Source: Streptomyces vietnamensis
GTDB lineage: Bacteria > Actinomycetota > Actinomycetes > Streptomycetales > Streptomycetaceae
Direction: 5' to 3'
DNA: 64,000 nucleotides
Assembly: GCF_000830005.1 (NCBI RefSeq)
Contig: NZ_CP010407.1
Location: 5,212,001 to 5,276,000 of the forward strand
The notes below the pieces were generated by a model, which was not told the origin of the DNA, did no database searches, and saw only the letters and a program-made list of their open reading frames with translations. Position numbers and translations under genes: made by a program. This document shows positions 58,007 through 64,000 of this stretch, piece after piece (the first letter of the stretch is position 1; the number at the start of each line of letters is the position of its first letter).

Positions 58007-59155
58007 TCACGGGGCCCCGCCCCACACCAGGAGCATGTGGCCGCCCAGCCACGCCGAGGACAGCGCCGCCCCCGTGAGGACGAGGGCGGCGACGTGCCGG
58101 CGGGCGCGGGCGATCCCCACGGCGAGCGGCAGCAGCAGCGGGAAGCCCGGCAGCAGGAAGCGGGCGCGCGGGAACCAGACGCCGTCGCTGCCGAGGACCA
58201 CGAGCAGCAGCACCCCCGTGAACACGAGCAGCGGCAGCGGCTGCCGGTCCGCGAGACAGCACGCGTACAGGGCGGCGGACAGCAGCAGCACCGCCGAGAC
58301 GACGGACAGGAAGAACGACGGGGACGGGCTGTGGACGAGGTAGCGCCGCAGCTCCCGCAGGGTCACCGCGCCCCCGTCCCACGCGTTCCCCCAGCGCCGC
58401 TGCACCTCGAAGTACCCGTCCCAGCGCCCCCGCACCAGCGCCACCCACCCCACGTACCCGAGCCACCCGAGGGGTGCCGCCAGGGCGGCGGCCAGGGCCC
58501 GCCGCTCGCGCCGGGCGGCCAGGAGCCCCGCCGTACAGACCGCCGCCGCGACCGCGAGCCCGGTCGGCCGGGTGAGACCGGCGGCCACCGCGAGCCCGGC
58601 CGCCCACGCCCGGCGCCCGCCGAGCACCGCGTACAGGGCCCAGGCGGCCAGCGCCGTGAACAGCGACTCCGTGTACCCCATCCACTCCACGGCGGCCACC
58701 GGCGAAGCACCCCACAGGACCGCGAGGACCGTGCCCGTCCGGCGCCCGTGCAGCCGGTCGCCGACCGCGAACACCCCCCAGGCGGCGACCAGCGAGCACA
58801 CCACCGCGAGCCCGAGCGCGACCGAGGCGCGGGAACCGGGGAGGACCGCGGAAAGCCCCCGGACGAGCCCCGGGAAGAGCGGGAAGAAGGCGAGGTTCCG
58901 GGGGTAGCCCGGCTGGTCCGTGTATCCGTGCCCGGCGATGTCCAGGTACCAGAGCGAGTCCCACGTACGGGCGAGCAGCGGCCACAGGCCGTGGCCCCGC
59001 AGATGCGCCCAGCGGGCGAGCACCGCGAGCCCCAGGAGCCGTACCGCCAGGAAACCGAGCAGCGCCGGGGCCGCGTGCCGCAGCGCGCCGCGCCCGGGGG
59101 CGGCGGGGGCGGCGGTACGGGGGGTGGGGACGTACGGCACGGGGGTGACGGACAC
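58007..59155 (-). CDS. Polytopic GT-C-like mannosyltransferase
   Basis: The 382-aa protein has about ten hydrophobic helices. It contains TWDSLWYLDIAGHGYTDQPG after the first helix, as in PIG-V/GPI mannosyltransferase-like GT-C enzymes, with the acidic residue in a luminal-type loop, and EWMGYTESLFTALAAWAL. It is inferred to transfer a sugar from a lipid-linked donor on the outer face of the membrane. GTG/ATG context places the start at 59155. The acceptor is unknown. It converges with the PH-domain gene. Confidence 0.85.
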   Translation of the reverse strand: MSVTPVPYVPTPRTAAPAAPGRGALRHAAPALLGFLAVRLLGLAVLARWAHLRGHGLWPLLARTWDSLWYLDIAGHGYTDQPGYPRNLAFFPLFPGLVRGLSAVLPGSRASVALGLAVVCSLVAAWGVFAVGDRLHGRRTGTVLAVLWGASPVAAVEWMGYTESLFTALAAWALYAVLGGRRAWAAGLAVAAGLTRPTGLAVAAAVCTAGLLAARRERRALAAALAAPLGWLGYVGWVALVRGRWDGYFEVQRRWGNAWDGGAVTLRELRRYLVHSPSPSFFLSVVSAVLLLSAALYACCLADRQPLPLLVFTGVLLLVVLGSDGVWFPRARFLLPGFPLLLPLAVGIARARRHVAALVLTGAALSSAWLGGHMLLVWGGAP

Positions 59156-59232
59156 CGGGTCACCCTGGCGCGCGCCCCCGGCGCGCGGTCCACGCGTTAC
59201 GTCACGTGCCGTACGGGGTTCACCCGTACGGG

Positions 59233-59270
59233 CGAGGGCCCGTACGGAATCACTCCCGTACGGGCCCTCG
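59233..59270. terminator. Terminator after the phosphosugar mutase gene
   Basis: CGAGGGCCCGTACGG (59233-59247) pairs with CCGTACGGGCCCTCG (59256-59270), 15 bp with an 8-nt loop, 39 bp after the minus-strand stop at 59309. A tandem 16-bp duplication (GACGTCCTACAG twice, 59288-59314) covers the stop codon. Confidence 0.88.
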
Positions 59271-59308
59271 TCGGTGTGTCACATCCCGACGTCCTACAGG
59301 CCGACGTC

Positions 59309-60961
59309 CTACAGTCCGGCGGCCTCGGACAGGTCCCGCTTGATCGCGGCGAGGACCTCGGCGCCCGTCGCGCGGGCCGTCGCCAGCTCGCTGCCGTCGC
59401 CGACCGGGACGACGACCTCCAGGTAGCACTTGAGCTTGGGCTCGGTGCCGGAGGGGCGGACGATCACCCGGGCCTTGTAGTCGCCCTCCAGGTGGTAGCG
59501 GAGCCCGTCCGTCGGCGGCAGGGACTCCGTGCCCTTCGTCAGGTCCTCGGCCGAGACGACCGTCAGACCGGCGAGCCGGACCGGGGGCCGCTCGCGGAGC
59601 GTGGCCATCGCGTTCGCGATGATCGACAGGTCCTCGACCCGCACCGACAGCTGGTCCGTCGCGTGCAGACCGTGCGCCACCGCCAGGTCGTCGAGCAGGT
59701 CGGTGAGCGTGCGGCCCTGCTCCTTGAGCACCGAGGCCAGCTCGGTGACGAGCAGCGCCGCCGTGATGCCGTCCTTGTCGCGGACGCCCTCCGGGTCGAC
59801 GCAGTAGCCGAGCGCCTCCTCGTAGCCGTACCGGAGTCCGTCGACGCGGGCGATCCACTTGAAGCCGGTCAGCGTCTCCTCGTAGCCGACGCCCGCGGCC
59901 TCGGCGATCCGGCCGAGGAGGGACGAGGACACGATCGACTCGGCGAACACGCCGGTGGCGCCCTTGTGCACGAGGTGCGCGGCGAGCAGCGCGCCGACCT
60001 CGTCGCCGCGGAGCATCCGCCAGCCGCCCTCGGCGTCCGCGTCCGGGACGGCCACGGCGCAGCGGTCGGCGTCCGGGTCGTTCGCGATGACGAGGTCGGG
60101 GTCCACGGCCCGGGCGGCCTCGAAGGCCAGGTCCATGGCGCCCGGCTCCTCCGGGTTAGGGAAGGCGACCGTCGGGAACGCCGGGTCCGGCTCGGCCTGC
60201 TCGGCGACGAGCGCGGGCGGCGGGAAGCCGGCCCGGCCGAACGCGGCCGTCAGGACCTCCTTGCCGACGCCGTGCATGGCCGTGTAGACGGTCCGCGCGG
60301 TCCGGGGGGAGCCGGGGGTCAGGACGGCGTCCGTACGCTCCAGGTAGGCCTCCAGGACCTCGTCCCCGAGCACCTCCCAGCCCTCGGAGGCGCGGGGCAC
60401 GTCGTTCAGCGAGCGGATCGCGTCGATCTCGGCGGCGATCTCCGCGTCGGCCGGCGGCACGATCTGCGAGCCGTCGCCCAGGTAGACCTTGTAGCCGTTG
60501 TCGCGCGGCGGGTTGTGGCTCGCGGTCACCTCGACACCGGCGACGGCGCCCAGATGCCTTATGGCGTACGCGAGGACGGGCGTCGGCAGCGGGCGCGGGA
60601 GCAGCGCGGCGCGCAGCCCGGCGGCGGTCATCACGGCGGCGGTGTCGCGGGCGAAGTCGACGGACTTGTAGCGGGCGTCGTAGCCGACGACGACGAGGCC
60701 GCCGGTCCGGCCCTTGGCCTTGAGGTACGCGGCGAGTCCTGCGGCCGCGCGGATGACGACCGAGCGGTTCATCCGCATGGGCCCGGCGCCGAGCTCACCA
60801 CGGAGCCCGGCCGTGCCGAACTGCAGCGTGCCGCTGAAACGGGCGGCGAGCTCGTCGGTGGCGCCGGCCTCGATGAGCCGCGCGAGCTCCTCGCGGGTCT
60901 CGCTGTCGGGGTCCTCGGCGAGCCAGGCCTGGGCCCGGGTGAGGAGATCGTCCTGCGTCAC
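59309..60961 (-). CDS. Phosphohexo/phosphopentomutase
   Basis: The 550-aa protein has the alpha-D-phosphohexomutase motifs: phospho-Ser in TASHNPPRDNGYKVY, metal-binding NDPDADRCAVA, a substrate loop EEALGYCVDPEGVRDKDG, and phosphate-binding RPSGTEPKLKC. Members of this type include phosphomannomutase, phosphoglucomutase and the PGM2-like phosphopentomutases. It lies beside the purine nucleoside phosphorylase, so conversion of (deoxy)ribose 1-phosphate to the 5-phosphate is the inferred role. GTG 60961 has GAAAGG upstream. No regulon operator is directly upstream. Confidence 0.92.
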   Translation of the reverse strand: MTQDDLLTRAQAWLAEDPDSETREELARLIEAGATDELAARFSGTLQFGTAGLRGELGAGPMRMNRSVVIRAAAGLAAYLKAKGRTGGLVVVGYDARYKSVDFARDTAAVMTAAGLRAALLPRPLPTPVLAYAIRHLGAVAGVEVTASHNPPRDNGYKVYLGDGSQIVPPADAEIAAEIDAIRSLNDVPRASEGWEVLGDEVLEAYLERTDAVLTPGSPRTARTVYTAMHGVGKEVLTAAFGRAGFPPPALVAEQAEPDPAFPTVAFPNPEEPGAMDLAFEAARAVDPDLVIANDPDADRCAVAVPDADAEGGWRMLRGDEVGALLAAHLVHKGATGVFAESIVSSSLLGRIAEAAGVGYEETLTGFKWIARVDGLRYGYEEALGYCVDPEGVRDKDGITAALLVTELASVLKEQGRTLTDLLDDLAVAHGLHATDQLSVRVEDLSIIANAMATLRERPPVRLAGLTVVSAEDLTKGTESLPPTDGLRYHLEGDYKARVIVRPSGTEPKLKCYLEVVVPVGDGSELATARATGAEVLAAIKRDLSEAAGL

Positions 60962-61041
60962 GGTGTGCCTTTCGGGGGTGCGGGGCGGGGGTGCGGTGGG
61001 AGGGTGCGGGTGCGGGTACGTGGGCCGCTGCGCGGAGCCTT

Positions 61042-61240
61042 CCCCCACCCCGCCCCTTCCCGAAACCGGGGCTCCGCCCCGGACCCCGCGCCTCAAACTC
61101 CCCCTACGCCTGGCGGCGTGGGGGGACCCCCGGGCGGAAACTTCAGCCCGTCCGGCGTTTGAGGACACGCCCGAAGGGCGTACGGGGGCCCGGGGGCTTG
61201 CCCCCGGTTCGGGAAGGGGCGGGGTGGGGAAGAGGCCCCG
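61042..61240. repeat. Dispersed-type intergenic inverted repeat
   Basis: The 60962-61268 gap has no gene. CTTCCCCCACCCCGCCCCTT (from 61042) and CCGAAACCGGGGCTCCGCCC pair with GGGGCTTGCCCCCGGTTCGG and GAAGGGGCGGGGTGGGGAAG (to about 61232), and CTCAAA (near 61093) with TTTGAG (near 61160). It resembles a repeat often seen between Streptomyces genes, from memory. Confidence 0.7.
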
Positions 61241-61268
61241 CGCAGCGGCCCCGCACCCACCGCGACCG

Positions 61269-62072
61269 TCAGATCCGGTCGAGGACCCGCGTCAGCAGCT
61301 CACCCATCCGCGCCGCCGAGTCGCGCCCCGCCTGGAGCACCTCCTCGTGGTTCAGCGGCTCGCCCGAGAGCCCCGCCGCCAGGTTGGTGACGAGCGAGAT
61401 GCCGAGGACCTCGGCGCCGGCCTCGCGGGCCGCGATGGCCTCCAGGACGGTGGACATGCCGACGAGGTCGCCGCCGAGGACGCGGACCATGTTGATCTCG
61501 GCCGGGGTCTCGTAGTGCGGGCCGGGGAACTGGACGTACACGCCCTCCTCCAGCGTCTCGTCGACCTCCTTGCACAGCGCGCGCAGGCGCGGCGAGTACA
61601 GGTCGGTGAGGTCCACGAAGTTCGCGCCGACGATCGGGGAGGCGGCCGTCAGGTTGATGTGGTCGCTGATGAGGACCGGCTGGCCGGGGCGCATGCCCTC
61701 GCGGAGGCCGCCGCAGCCGTTGGTGAGGATGACGGTCTTGCAGCCGGCGGCGACGGCGGTGCGGACGCCGTGGGCGACGGAGGCGACGCCCCGGCCCTCG
61801 TAGAAGTGGGTGCGGCCGAGGAAGACGAGCGCGCGCTTCTCGCCGATCTTGTACGAGCGGACCTTGCCGCCGTGGCCCTCGACGGCCGGCGGCGGGAAGC
61901 CGGGGAGCTCGGTCACCGGGAACTCGGCCTCGGGGGCGCCGAGGGCGTCGACGGCGGGGGCCCAGCCGGAGCCCATGACCAGGACGACGTCGTGGTTCTC
62001 GACACCGGTCAGCTCGCGAAGACGTGCGGCAGCGGCCTCGGCGGCCTCGTACGGGGTGGCAGTTGCGTTCAC
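61269..62072 (-). CDS. Purine-nucleoside phosphorylase, trimeric type
   Basis: PNP converts inosine, guanosine and their deoxy forms to base and (deoxy)ribose 1-phosphate. The 267-aa protein matches the PNP/MTAP family: [80 protein letters not shown] and [14 protein letters not shown], then [20 protein letters not shown]. It uses inosine from adenosine deaminase. It has its own operator 82 bp upstream of ATG 62072. Confidence 0.95.
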   Translation of the reverse strand: MNATATPYEAAEAAAARLRELTGVENHDVVLVMGSGWAPAVDALGAPEAEFPVTELPGFPPPAVEGHGGKVRSYKIGEKRALVFLGRTHFYEGRGVASVAHGVRTAVAAGCKTVILTNGCGGLREGMRPGQPVLISDHINLTAASPIVGANFVDLTDLYSPRLRALCKEVDETLEEGVYVQFPGPHYETPAEINMVRVLGGDLVGMSTVLEAIAAREAGAEVLGISLVTNLAAGLSGEPLNHEEVLQAGRDSAARMGELLTRVLDRI

Positions 62073-62153
62073 TGACTCTCTCGCCTCGGGGAGGGGGGTC
62101 CGAGGGGAACCCCGGACGGATTTGGTACGCGAAGCAGCGTAGCCGGAGAATTC

Positions 62154-62165
62154 CTACGCGCGTAG
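62154..62165. promoter_or_regulatory. Nucleoside-regulon operator, site 6
   Basis: CTACGCGCGTAG is a perfect 12-bp palindrome upstream of the purine-nucleoside phosphorylase gene (minus strand, start 62072). The remaining 62166-62253 stretch shows no gene. Confidence 0.75.
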
Positions 62166-62253
62166 ATGACGATGCGGACGGACATGCGATCGTTGTCTTG
62201 TCGTTTCCGACGAACGGGCGATTTTGGCCACCGGTCGGATCGGCCCGGCCGGA

Positions 62254-62691
62254 TCAGCAGGGCCGCTTGCGCAACTCCATCACGTAGTCGTGCGGCGCGC
62301 CCGCCGACTCGGCCGCGTCGGCGACCTCGCCCAGGTACCGCGCGGACGGCAGCCCGCCCTCGTACGCGTTGAGGACGTACACCCAGGCCGGCTCCTCGCC
62401 GTCCAGGGTGTGCACCCGCACCCGCATCCGCCGATAGATGTCGAGGCCCACGCCCTCCCAGCGGTCCATGGAGTCCTCGTCCATCGGCGCGATGTCGTAC
62501 AGCGCCACGAAGACCTGGGAGCGGGGGGCCTCCACGATGGTGGCCAGCGCTCCCTCCCAGCCCATCTGCTCTCCGCCGAAGGTCAGCCGCCAGCCGTTCA
62601 GCCAGCCGGTGCCGCGCAGCGGGGAGTGCGGTGCGCGGCGGCTCATCAGCCGCGCGTCGAGGTTGCCGGCGAAAGCGGCGTAGAGCGACAT
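62254..62691 (-). CDS. Gamma-glutamylcyclotransferase-like protein
   Basis: The 145-aa protein begins SLYAAFAGNLDARLMSRRAP, close to the YxxYGSNL opening of the GGCT fold. It has LTFGGEQMGWEGALATIVEA, then a candidate catalytic Glu region (MDEDSMDRWEGVGLDIYRRM) and VYVLNAYEGGLPSARYLGEV. GGCT-like enzymes release 5-oxoproline from gamma-glutamyl peptides or act on related amines; substrate unknown. ATG 62691 is preceded by a weak purine-rich site. Confidence 0.82.
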   Translation of the reverse strand: MSLYAAFAGNLDARLMSRRAPHSPLRGTGWLNGWRLTFGGEQMGWEGALATIVEAPRSQVFVALYDIAPMDEDSMDRWEGVGLDIYRRMRVRVHTLDGEEPAWVYVLNAYEGGLPSARYLGEVADAAESAGAPHDYVMELRKRPC

Positions 62692-62841
62692 GGGACCGAG
62701 AGTACGGGAGGGGGCGGGGTGTCCGGAGAACCCCGAGGTGAAGGCCGTACGGGGGGCACCGGGGAGGGGTCGGCGCTCCGCGGCCGCCCCTCCCGCGGCC
62801 GCCCGCGCCCCTTCGGAGGCCCCGGCGCGAGGCCACGCCCG

Positions 62842-62901
62842 GCGTGCGGGAGAATGGGGTACGCACTTGAAGCGTGCGGGACAATGGCGTACGCACTGCA
62901 G
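62842..62901. repeat. Two 30-bp tandem repeats before the reductase gene
   Basis: GCGTGCGGGAGAATGGGGTA-CGCACTTGAA (62842-62871) is followed directly by GCGTGCGGGACAATGGCGTA-CGCACTGCAG (62872-62901). Each unit is itself an imperfect inverted repeat, GTGCG...CGCAC. They end 54 bp before the GTG start at 62956 and may be operators or doubled promoter elements. Confidence 0.7.
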
Positions 62902-62955
62902 CCCAGCGGGGGCCGCACACCCCCGGCAGAACGAGAGCGCGAGGCGTAGATCCCA

Positions 62956-64000
62956 GTGACCCGGATCGTGATCATCGGCGGCGGACCCGGCGGATACGAG
63001 GCGGCCCTGGTGGGCGCCCAACTCGGCGCGGAGGTGACCGTCGTGGACAGCGACGGCCTCGGCGGCGCGTCCGTCCTGACCGACTGCGTCCCCTCGAAGA
63101 CCCTGATCGCCACCGCCGAGGTGATGACCACCTTCGACTCCTCCTACGAGGAGCTGGGCATCATCGTCGCGGACGACACCCCGCACATCGAGCAGGCCGC
63201 CCGTGTCGTCGGCGTGGACCTCGGCAAGGTGAACCGACGGGTGAAGCGCCTCGCGCTCGCCCAGTCCCACGACATCACCGCCTCCGTGACCCGGGCCGGC
63301 GCCCGTGTCCTGCGCGGCCGCGGCCGGCTCGACGGGCGGCAGGCGATGGACGGCTCCCGCCAGGTGGTCGTCACCGCCGCCGACGGCACCGAGGAGACGC
63401 TGACCGCCGACGCGGTGCTGATCGCGACGGGCGGCCACCCGCGCGAGGTGCCCGACGCCAAGCCGGACGGCGAGCGCATCCTGAACTGGACCCAGGTCTA
63501 CGACCTGAAGGAGCTCCCCGAGGAGCTCATCGTGGTCGGTTCCGGTGTCACCGGCGCCGAGTTCGCCGGTGCCTACCAGGCGCTCGGCTCCCGCGTCACG
63601 CTCGTTTCCAGCCGTGACCGCGTGCTCCCGGGCGAGGACCCGGACGCGGCCGCCGTCCTGGAGGACGTCTTCCGGCGCCGCGGCATGAACGTCATGGCCC
63701 GTTCCCGCGCCGAGTCCGCCAAGCGGGTCGGCGACCGGGTCGAGGTCACCCTCTCCGACGGCCGGGTCATCTCCGGCACCCACTGCCTGATGGCGGTCGG
63801 CGCGATCCCGAACTCGGCCGGAATGGGCCTGGAGGAGGCGGGCGTCCGGCTGAAGGACTCCGGTCACATCTGGACCGACAAGGTCTCCCGTACGACCGCC
63901 CCGGGCGTCTACGCGGCCGGTGACGTCACGGGCGTCTTCGCGCTCGCCTCGGTCGCCGCCATGCAGGGCCGTATCGCCATGTACCACTTCCTCGGCGACG
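62956..64000 (+). CDS. NAD(P)H-quinone reductase-like flavoprotein, partial
   Basis: The visible 348 codons belong to the class I flavoprotein disulfide reductase family: FAD motif RIVIIGGGPGGYEAALVGAQ, NAD motif IVVGSGVTGAEFAGAYQALG and the late VYAAGDVTGVFALASVA. The redox-active CxxxxC site reads ASVLTDCVPSK, so only the second Cys is kept. That matches, from memory, mycobacterial LpdA (Rv3303c), an NAD(P)H-quinone reductase, rather than true dihydrolipoamide dehydrogenase. GTG 62956 is chosen at the conserved start; the interface domain lies beyond the right edge. Confidence 0.9.
   Translation, partial: MTRIVIIGGGPGGYEAALVGAQLGAEVTVVDSDGLGGASVLTDCVPSKTLIATAEVMTTFDSSYEELGIIVADDTPHIEQAARVVGVDLGKVNRRVKRLALAQSHDITASVTRAGARVLRGRGRLDGRQAMDGSRQVVVTAADGTEETLTADAVLIATGGHPREVPDAKPDGERILNWTQVYDLKELPEELIVVGSGVTGAEFAGAYQALGSRVTLVSSRDRVLPGEDPDAAAVLEDVFRRRGMNVMARSRAESAKRVGDRVEVTLSDGRVISGTHCLMAVGAIPNSAGMGLEEAGVRLKDSGHIWTDKVSRTTAPGVYAAGDVTGVFALASVAAMQGRIAMYHFLGD

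Overview
The window looks like chromosomal DNA from a Streptomyces. GC content is very high, nearly every third codon position is G or C, GTG and TTG starts are common, and genes often couple through ATGA, GTGA or TGATG overlaps. The gene set is typical of the genus: AfsQ1/AfsQ2/SigQ, actinobacterial succinate dehydrogenase, several ECF sigma factors, L,D-transpeptidases and a class F sortase. From memory, the gene order resembles the S. coelicolor segment running from sdhCDAB to afsQ and on to deoC and a PNP; I could not check this by alignment.

Layout. 1-5.5 kb: an MFS/MarR divergent pair, then a damaged locus in which a small beta-grasp-like protein with a Gly-Gly tail is coupled to the remains of a DUF4132-type gene interrupted by a tnpB-only IS200/IS605-family element. 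5.6-9.0 kb: sdhCDAB. 9.2-20.3 kb: housekeeping and regulatory genes (OHCU decarboxylase-like, GH20 hexosaminidase, ClpN/HTH protein, ECF sigma with a coupled membrane protein, L,D-transpeptidase, acyl-CoA mutase, LysE exporter, MerR regulator). 20.3-27.4 kb: a divergent nonulosonic acid (sialic acid/Kdn-type) glycopolymer cluster with NeuB, a NeuA-phosphatase fusion and four putative glycosyltransferases. 27.5-36.2 kb: an M20 amidohydrolase, then a BMP-type nucleoside ABC transporter, cytidine deaminase and thymidine phosphorylase. 36-43 kb: Uma2, STAS, ECF sigma, a second L,D-transpeptidase, an MFS/LysR pair, a nucleophile-less hydrolase and a GNAT. 43-44.2 kb: adenosine deaminase. 44.4-51 kb: small secreted proteins, PspC, VanZ, and the lipoprotein-afsQ2-afsQ1 operon divergent from sigQ. 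51-54.5 kb: two aldehyde dehydrogenase-family genes and deoC. 54.7-59.2 kb: a surface protein, class F sortase, PH-domain protein and GT-C-type membrane protein. 59.3-62.1 kb: phosphohexo/phosphopentomutase and purine nucleoside phosphorylase. 62.2-64 kb: a GGCT-like protein and a partial flavoprotein disulfide reductase.

How the genes work together. The most striking theme is nucleoside salvage and catabolism. Uptake (lipoprotein, ATPase, two permeases), deamination (cdd, add), phosphorolysis (deoA, PNP), a likely phosphopentomutase and deoC form one pathway, although they are spread over 33 kb among unrelated genes. Six of their transcription units carry the same palindrome, CTACGCGCGTAG or a one-mismatch version, just upstream of the start. 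No matching regulator gene is visible here, so a trans-acting repressor encoded elsewhere is inferred.

Other notable structure: a dispersed repeat present as a ~256-bp inverted repeat near 45.8 kb and as a compact in-frame copy inside a glycosyltransferase gene; a 29-bp tandem array starting at the stop codon of the surface protein gene; a 36-bp palindrome abutting the lysE-type start; a perfect AfsQ1-type box between afsQ1 and sigQ; and remnants of a DUF4132 gene and an MFS transporter gene.
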